A program made the translations under genes and the position numbers. The notes beneath the pieces were generated by a model. That model was given only the letters and a program-made list of their open reading frames with translations. It did not search any database and had not been told where the DNA came from. Shown piece after piece: positions 56,738 to 64,000 of a stretch of DNA of 64,000 bases (positions are counted from its first letter, which is position 1; every line of letters starts with the position of its first letter). Source of the stretch: Camellia lanceoleosa (lineage: Eukaryota > Streptophyta > Magnoliopsida > Ericales > Theaceae); contig CM045762.1 of the NCBI GenBank assembly GCA_025200525.1, positions 84,659,893 through 84,723,892 on the forward strand, read 5' to 3'.

Positions 56738-57771
56738 GGTGCCGTTTGGTAACACTTACGTTTTTAATTTTTTATTTATATTTATAAAAATTTTAAAAAT
56801 TTAAATAAAAACTTGTTTGGTAAATTTTTGATTTATAAATTAATGGTCTCAGTTTATAAATTTGGCCAAAAAATGTAAACTCAAAAAATATGTTTTCGTT
56901 TTGAGAGTTTTTTTTTTTTTTAATCACCCAATACTAGCCACTACCTACCACCATTTTCCACCACCGTCTTCCCCTAGCACCACCCACCCCCAACCACCAC
57001 CTGCCACAACCACTCACTACCTACTTGCCACCACCACCCACCACCCGTCACCACCACCAACCTACCACCTACCAGCCACCTGCCACCCACTCGCCACCAC
57101 CACCCATCCCTCACCACCACCACCACCACCTATCTGCCATCCACCCGCCATCACCCACCACCCGCCACCCGCCACTACTATCCACCGCCTGCCACCACTT
57201 CTCACTACCCACCTGCCACCACCATCCACTATCCACCACCACCAGCCACCAGCCACCCACTCGCCACCACCCACCACCCGCTACCATCACCCACCCACCC
57301 GCCATCACCACTCGCCACCTACCCGCCACCACCACCCACCGGCCATCTGGCACCTATTTGCCACCACCACCCACTTGCTACCACCCACCACCGTCACCCA
57401 CCCACCCACCACCACCACCACCTGCCACATACCCGCCACCACCCGCCACCACCCCCTATCCGCCACCCATTTGCCACCACCACCACCACCACCACCCGCT
57501 ACTTACCACCCATTGTCACTACTTTCCACCACCGTCTCCCGCCACCACCCACCACCACCCGTTACCCACCACCCATCGTCACCACTTTCCACCGCCGTCT
57601 TCTGCCGCCACTTGCCATTTCTCACTATTTTTTATATTTTTAAAATTTTTTAAACATTTTGTCAATTAACAAACGCGTTTGTAGTTTATACTTTTCTAAA
57701 AATAAACAAAAATCAGTTTATACAATTTTTGTAAATATAAACTGAAAACGTAAACATTACCAAACAGAATG
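56738..57771. mobile_element. TIR element carrying a CCACCA-rich array
   Basis: Ends GGTGCCGTTTGGTAACACTT and, reverse-complemented, CATTCTGTTTGGTAATGTTT, both running on into ACGTTTT. TTC flanks both sides (56735-56737 and 57772-57774). Subterminal sequences (AGTTTATA, AAACTTGTTTGG) are also inverted. The centre is the low-complexity array at 56930-57615. No transposase; family uncertain. Confidence 0.55.
56930..57615 (+). repeat. CCACCA-type low-complexity array
   Basis: About 690 bp built from CCACCA, CCACC, CTGCCACC and CGCCACC units, with G almost confined to TGCC, CGCC and AGCC. Two plus-strand frames stay open (263 and 214 codons) only because the array lacks stop words; they would encode Pro/Thr/His-rich low-complexity chains and are not called as genes. 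Confidence 0.9.
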
Positions 57772-58072
57772 TTCAACCTATAAATTACTTAGTTTATTTA
57801 TTTATATATTCGTTTTAAATATTTGTTGATTATTAATTTAAATTTTATATCTACAATTTTTAAGTTTTAATTTCATATTTTTCGCAATAAGATTAAGATA
57901 TGAGTACTTGAATTGTATAAACGTTTTATAAAATATGATATATACCTAGCAATTCATTTATATTTTTCTTATAAAATTTTCCAAAATATATATGCTTAAA
58001 ATTTTATTTCGACTTTCCTTTTTAAATTGAATGTAACACAGAAATGTTTTTGTTTTGAAATTCTATCTATTG

Positions 58073-58114
<42 letters not shown>

Positions 58115-59075
58115 TAAGTTAGATGGCTAGATGTATTTTGTCACATGTATATTTAATTTTCACCAAAAAAAAAAAAATAATGAAATTTTGATCAATATTA
58201 TAAAGTAAATATGTTCAAATTTTGGACTAAAATTATAGATTAATGTTAGGCACCATGAAAGAATTTTATGATGCCTTACATTAGAATTACTGTTGAGTAA
58301 AATTATATTTGGATTTTTTTAAAAAGATTTTTAAATTTCAATTTAGGTGAGGATATGGCTAAATTTTTTTTTCCCTTCTAAATTTAAAATGGTAGATATA
58401 GTTAGTATCGATAATAGATGCCTTAAATAGTTTATAAATTAATAAATTAAAAAAAATCCATATTAATCAATGAATTAGTTAAAACTTTAAAATTAAACAA
58501 CCAATGATAATATGTCATGTGTATTTATATAATTTTTAATTTAAAAAATCTATGAAAACAGAGTTAGAAGAGATCAAAGATCAAACAACGCTTTTAATAG
58601 TATATATTAAAATATTTAATTAATATATATCTCATTAATTACATATTGTCTAACCAAACAAGAGATGCTATTTTCACTTTATTTTCTTCGCCTTCCTTTT
58701 CCTTCTCTCACAATTAACTTTTCCTTTCACTTCTCTTCCCCTCAATCCTAACCGAGTGTAAGAGCACCCCCATTTGATATGTCAATTCTAATGTAACAGT
58801 CCAACAACTCTATTTTGACTGCAAGAATAAATTCCACTTGGTATGTCAAAAGCTGACATGACTTTTGATATCACCCCTTAATGTCAATTTTGACATGATC
58901 CCACTTCATGCTTTTTCTTCTTCTTTTTCTTTTTTTTTTTCTTCAAATAAAAGAAGACTAGTGGTACACAAATTGTGATTGTCAAGTTCTCACATCATGC
59001 ATTTTTTTTTTTATACCAACGGTAATATTTATTTATTTATTTTTTTGGATGATTTAACCAATCTTTGCGTACTTA
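57772..59075. other. AT-rich, with a (TTA)n microsatellite
   Basis: (TTA)n at about 58074-58114. No coding signal. Around 58755-58870 the words TTTGATATGTCAA and GGTATGTCAAAAG may belong to a degraded small element. Confidence 0.6.
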
Positions 59076-59497
59076 GGCCATCTCCAATCCTTCATCAAAT
59101 GTTTTAACGAATTCAAATTTAATGAAAAATTGATTAAAATGGTATTCCAACTATTTCATCAAATCCATATCAAATGGAGGGAGAGTTATATTTTTTATCA
59201 AATTAATAGAGTTTTTGTCCTTTCATCAAATTTTGTAAGTGGCCATTGGTTTTGCAGAGGCTTTAACCAGACTCGTAAGCAGGACGATTGGCCAGACAAC
59301 CTCCATGTCAACTAAGTTTTAGGATGAATTATAAATTTTGTAAAAACATTTGATGAAAATTTATTTTAGGCAAGATGACCGGGAGAATGACTGACAATTT
59401 TGTTAAAAATTTTAAATTTACTACTAAAATGTATCATATCAACTCAAATTTTTCATTAATATTTTATTCAAATTTAATGAAGCATTGGAAATGCTCC
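59076..59497. mobile_element. MITE (CCATCTCCAATCC type)
   Basis: Ends GGCCATCTCCAATCCTTCAT and, reverse-complemented, GGAGCATTTCCAATGCTTCA, continuing into TCAAATTTAATGAAAAATT on both sides. Flanks are TTA and TAG. 422 bp. The 61-codon open frame inside is not a gene. Confidence 0.7.
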
Positions 59498-59560
59498 TAG
59501 GTCTTAAATTTCTAACTTAGGCATTGGTGGAGCTTTTCTAATAACGCGCCCGTCATCTTA

Positions 59561-59893
59561 GTGCCGTTTTGGGAACAAAATAAAAAGTCACGTTTTTGGA
59601 CAAAATGTCCAAAAATGCAAATGCCAAAAACGCAACAAAATTGGTTTGGGAAGTGCCAAAAACGCAAGTGTAAAATTACAAATTAGGACCTATGACAAAA
59701 AAATAAAAATAAAAAAAATTTCTTATGTTGAGTAAGGGTATTTTGGTCATTTTAATTTGATTTGACACCATAAATAAATATTGAACTAAAAAGCAAAAAG
59801 TCAACTTTTTACCAACTTCCCAAATCACTTTCCAAAAAACTAAAAAACTTGGTAAAAAGCCAAAAACCAACTTTTTACTAACTTCCCAAAACA
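59561..59893. mobile_element. Probable MITE (CGTTTTGGGAA ends)
   Basis: Left GTGCCGTTTTGGGAAC, right reverse-complement TGTTTTGGGAAGTTAG, with TTA on both sides. Several inner words (CCAAAAACGCAA, CCAAAAACCAAC, AACTTCCCAAA) repeat. The ends differ by a few bases. Confidence 0.5.
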
Positions 59894-60486
59894 TTAGTTC
59901 ACTGTATTTATCTTGCAGGTACTTTTTAACTCATTGAAGCTTGGAGGAAAAGTTTCACATTATGAGTATTCATTTCATTGTTAGTGTGGATATACAAGTG
60001 ATCTTCTGCCTTCGATTTTTTTTTAATTTTTTTTAATTTTCTAAAAAAAATTATTTAATTCAAATTGCCATAAGAAAATGTCATAAATAAAATTACGAGG
60101 TGTGTGGGACTCCAAATGTAAACTCTTAATCTATACTATTATTAAAAATGAACAATGTATTTGATGTTCAAACTTTGGTTGTAGTTCTCCTTATGTCACG
60201 TGTTATCATTTTTTTATTTGAAATATAAACAAAAACGATAGATAATTGACAATAGTGAGACTTAAATCTCGAATCTTACATTTAAGAAACAAATTGCTTA
60301 CCACTTGCATGACATGTTATATATAATAAAACAAATTGTTTTATTTTACTTATTTTAATTGCACATGCATCACGTGTACTAGATTTATGTTTTAGAGAGT
60401 AACACCAAGCTAGGAAGAATGGTGGGCGTCGTAGGATGAGATGATGGGACCTAAAAGGGAATAAACTATAAATATTTAATAGTAGA
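59894..60486. other. AT-rich, nothing recognised
   Basis: No supported feature. The left border of the following LINE is not visible. Confidence 0.6.
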
Positions 60487-62507
60487 ATGGATAAGGAAGG
60501 TACTTGGAACTTGGAAGATGATACTAACACTATATGGAACTCGATGGCTAATTATATGAGGAGAATTTCAAGGGAAGTGCTTGGAGAGTCGAAAGGGACG
60601 AGACCCAGCTTTAGGGAAACTTGGTGGTGGAGGAAAGAGGTTCAAACGGTAGTTAAGACAAAAAAAGAGTGCTTTAAAAAGTGGCAGAATGATAGAACTG
60701 AGGGAAACTTTAAAAGATATAGATTGGCTAATAAGGAGATCAAAAAAGTAGTGAGAGGAGTTAAATTGAAAGCTTATGATAAGCTATACACTAGACTAGA
60801 TAGTAAGGAGGGAGAGAAGAGGGTATACAAACTTGCTAAGATACGGGAGAGGAAAATAAGAGATTGTAATCAAGTTAAGTGCATCAAAAGTGAGGATTCT
60901 AAGATATTGGTGAAGGATTAAGAGATTAAGGAAAGATGGAAGAACTATTTTGAGAAACTATTAAATAAGGAGCATGGAGGTACGACAATAGGGGAAGAAA
61001 TAGCCAGTAATACGATAAACCAAGACTATAGGTTCTATCGCAGGATTAGGAATTTTGGAGTTGAGATTGCACTTAAGAAGATGAAATCAAATAAGGCTTT
61101 AGGTCCCGATGATATCCCTATTGAAGCTTGGAAGTGTTTGGGTGAAAATGGGATTGCTTGGTTGACTAGGTTGTTTAGCAAAATTTTGTTGACTAGGAAC
61201 ATGCCAGTTAAGTGGAGGAAGAGTATTTTAGTGCCAATCTATAAGAATAAAGGAGATGTCCAGAATCGCAACAACTATAGAAGAATCAAGTTAATGTGTC
61301 ATATAATGAAAGTATGGGAGAGGGTGATGGAACGCCAATTGCGAGATATAACAGAGGTGTCAGAGAATCAATTTGGGTTTATGCCTGGTAGGTCAACAAT
61401 GGAAGCGATTTATCTTTTGAGGAGAGTAATAGAAAAGTATAAAGAAAAGAAAAGAGACATTCATATGGTCTTTATTGACCTTGAGAAAGCATATGATTAA
61501 GTGCCCTAGGATATAATATAGTGGGTGTTAGAGAAGAAAGGGGTGACAAAAGGTTACATTGATGTGATTAGGGATATGTATGAAGGGGTGGTGACCACTA
61601 TTAGATCACCTGCTGGAGAGACAAATGAATTTCCTATCACTGTAGGGTTACACCAAGGATCTACCTTAAGTCCTTATCTTTTTGCTTTAGTTATGGATAA
61701 GTTGATGAGAAATATTCAAGATGACATGCCATGGTGTGTGCTTTTTGCAGACGATATTGTGCTAGTAGATGAGACTAGAGAAGGAGTTAACACAAAGTTG
61801 GAGATTTGAAGAAAAGCTCTTGAATCTAAATGATTCCAGATAAGCAAAACTAAGACAGAGCACATGGGGTGTAAATTTAGTAACAGTCATAATGAAAAGT
61901 GAAGATTGAGAACCAAGAACTGCTTAAGAGTGAACATTTTTGTTATTTAGGGTCGATTATTACAACAGCGGAGATATTGATGCGGATGTGACCCATAGGA
62001 TTAAGGCGAGATGGTGTAAGTGGAGAAGTGCGTATGGAGTACTGTGCGATAAACGAATACTCACTAGACTAAAAGGTAAGTTCTATAAAAAGACTATTAG
62101 ACCAGCAATGTTGTATGAGACGAAGTGTTGGGCAACCAAGAAACAAACATGTAGATAAGATGAGTGTGATTAAGATGAGGATGCTCAGGTGGATGTGTGG
62201 TAAGACTAGACAAGACAGAATTAGGAATGAGTGTATTCGGGAATGGATAGGAGTAGCACCGATAGAAGATAAGTTGAGAGAGAATCGATTGAAATGGTTT
62301 GGTCACATTCAACGGAGACTAATAAAGGCAGTAATGAAGAGATGTAATACTGTAACGGTAGATACGAGTGTTAAGAGATGAGGTAGGCCTAGATTAGCGT
62401 TAGCTAGCATTGTAAATAGAGATATGGATCTACTTAATTTGACTAATGAAATGGCCTTTGATAGGGTCGTGTGGAGAAGAATGATTCATGTAGCCAATCC
62501 CATTTAA
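60487..62507 (+). pseudogene. RTE-type LINE reverse transcriptase, 5'-truncated, with stops and frameshifts
   Basis: It opens within the linker before the polymerase (ETWWWRKEVQTVVKTKKECF), a hallmark wording of the RTE clade. The RT follows: SNKALGPDDIPIEAWK, LVPIYKNKGDVQNRNNYRRI, NQFGFMPGRSTMEAI, MVFIDLEKAYD, GLHQGSTLSPYLFALVMD and the catalytic FADDIVL (about 61747). The C-terminus shows MLRWMCGKTRQDRIRN and ends WRRMIHVANPI at 62507. The endonuclease half is missing. Stops occur at 60919, 61498 and 61508, with others in the C-terminal third. The 3' tail has GGTTTGGTTTGGCTTGG-like short repeats, as RTE elements often end in short repeats rather than poly-A. No duplication found. Confidence 0.85.
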
Positions 62508-62550
62508 TGGGTCTTAAGGCTTGGTTTGGTTTGGCTTGGTTTATAGTGTA

Positions 62551-63651
62551 GGATAAATTATAATAATAATATCTAAAGTTTAATACTTTTTTCATTTAAG
62601 TTCTTAAAATTTCAATTTTGTCAATTAAGTCCCTAAAGTATTAAATTCGAATAAATTTAGTCTTGAAGACATATAAAAATAAAATCTAAATCTAAAGGCT
62701 ATATAAAATTGTGATCAGGTCCAAATTTTAATTTATTATTAACTTAATTATCCTCTGTATGTGTGTTTTTATAATCGATATATTTCTCTTGGACTGATTA
62801 ATTCTAATTCTTTATATAGGTCTTCTTCTATTTCCATTCTACTATTATTATTTCTTCTAATACACAATTATCCATTGGAAAATGCAATAGTCCCACACCT
62901 ATGCGAGATATTTGGTCATTTATTTGGTAGAAAATTTGGTATCCCTAGCATTACCCATTTTATCTGATTTTTTGACTATTTCTAATATTATTTTATATTT
63001 CATTTCATTATCTTATTCTTGTTCTGCCATTATTTAGAATTCGTCTATACTAAAATTACTTTTAGACTCGTTTGTTGTTGTTGTTGGTGTTGGTGTTGGT
63101 TTTTTTTTTTTTTTTTTTTTTTGGCGATATTAATTCAAAATATTCCCTTATAAGGGTAAGGATAAGGATAACAGCTATATTGTTTTATATAAGAGCTAAT
63201 TGCCTACCTTTATCTAATAATAGATGTCGAACTTCATGTATAATTTCTAATTGATTTTTCTTAAGATTTTCATTAAGTTCTTTTAATAACCTAATTATAG
63301 TATTATTTTATCTGATAATTATTTGTAGTACAATACTATTATTTAAATTATCTTATTTAACTTCTTCAGTGTATCTAATGCTCATACATTAATATTGGCA
63401 AAATTGAGAAACTAAACATTGATATCAATCTTAAAACGCACAGGTGAAGGATAATTAAATTAATAACAAATTAAAATTCAGGCCTTATAACAATTTTATA
63501 TAACTTTTGGACTTATATTTTATTTTATAATGTCTTCAGGACTAAATTAATTCGAATTTAATACTTTAATAACTTAATTGACAAAATTAAAATTTTAGGG
63601 ACTTAAACGAAAAAAGTGTTAAACTTTAGCGGCTATAATTATAATTTATCC
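62551..63651. mobile_element. DNA element with terminal inverted repeats of about 150 bp
   Basis: GGATAAATTATAATAATAAT on the left recurs on the right as the reverse complement GGATAAATTATAATTATAGC. Both continue in parallel through CTAAAGTTTAA, TTTGTCAATTAAG, AAGTATTAAATTCGAA and GAAGACAT. TA lies on both sides. The interior has GTTGTTGTTGGTGTTGGTG next to poly-T (63102-63122) and GGGTAAGGATAAGGATAAC. No transposase; the family is uncertain. Confidence 0.75.
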
Positions 63652-63876
63652 TATTCTTTTTGTATTTTTAGTCTCTCACATTTCTTTCTATAAGAGATTA
63701 AAATATAAAAAGGAATTGACAAAAGAGAATGTCTATTCCAACAAGAGATTGAAATATTTTAGGGACACTTCTTATGATAGAAGACTACGTTTCCATCCCT
63801 ATAATTTAGCAAAAAATCTATTCAAAATATGACCAAACAAATCGGCGTTACGAGAACTAGCACCCATAACCGTTCA

Positions 63877-64000
63877 TGTGATAACCCAACCCGTATTATG
63901 CTTAATTATGTATGTGATTATGTGTTTGATATTAAGTTGCATGTTTGAGTGTGTGAATTATGTGATTTTGGAATTATATTAGTCGAATGTAGGAATATCT
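63877..64000 (+). mobile_element. Start of an LTR, cut by the window's right edge
   Basis: TGTGATAACCCAACCCGTAT starts an LTR-like sequence related to the one ending at 1517 (shared AACCC and CGTAT-ATG-TTA pattern). Only 124 bp are visible. Confidence 0.35.

Noticed and set aside
56862..57669. Two long plus-strand open frames (263 and 214 codons) as Pro/His/Thr-rich proteins
   Set aside because: They overlap in different frames of the same CCACCA-rich array. Openness follows from base composition, and neither has a domain or signal.
1..64000. CRISPR arrays, bacterial promoters, riboswitches, tRNA or rRNA genes
   Set aside because: None is present. The tandem arrays seen (62-bp, 40-bp, CCACCA) lack spacer structure, and the sequence is plant nuclear DNA.

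Overview
The window is nuclear DNA from a flowering plant, almost certainly a eudicot. It is AT-rich, has introns with GT/AG borders, and holds plant-specific transposon families plus broken plant genes. I see no intact host gene, rRNA, tRNA, CRISPR array or bacterial feature. Nearly everything recognisable is a transposable element or a host gene broken by one.

Layout. 1-1517: reverse-oriented LTR-like sequence. 2558-11459: one large palindromic Mutator-like element (MULE) with two inverted arms of about 4.4 kb; each arm carries a FAR1/MULE transposase fragment and a GRF zinc-finger gene, and the whole unit is flanked by a 9-10 bp direct repeat. 11.5-15.4 kb: small TIR elements and a copia LTR remnant. 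15445-21949: full-length but broken L1-type LINE with an exact 15-bp target duplication. 22.8-23.9 kb: probable solo LTR.

24.9-38.2 kb: one minus-strand F-box/LRR gene in four pieces. The F-box is split by a 1.6-kb solo LTR with a perfect 5-bp duplication. The F-box and the LRR part are separated by about 4.3 kb holding exon fragments of a telomere-type Myb gene and an integrin-linked-kinase-like gene, with a CACTA-like end at one border. The intron before the last recognised exon holds a Ty1/copia element (25323-30475).

38.9-41.9 kb: a MITE and old LTR sequences. 42025-52991: an 11-kb Ty3/gypsy element of Tat type (second RNase H) with an antisense multi-exon gene between pol and the 3' LTR. 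55050-56395: non-autonomous MULE-type element with a perfect 9-bp duplication. 56738-57771: a TIR element carrying a CCACCA-rich array. 59-60 kb: MITEs. 60487-62507: RTE-type LINE remnant. 62551-63651: element with TIRs of about 150 bp. 63877-64000: start of another LTR.

All coding remnants carry stops or frameshifts, so the locus looks like long-silenced, layered transposon insertion. The most unusual item is the palindromic MULE: its structure is that of a natural hairpin-RNA source, comparable in architecture to maize Mu killer, and its duplication suggests it inserted as one unit. All identifications are by eye from translated motifs and terminal repeats; no database search was run.
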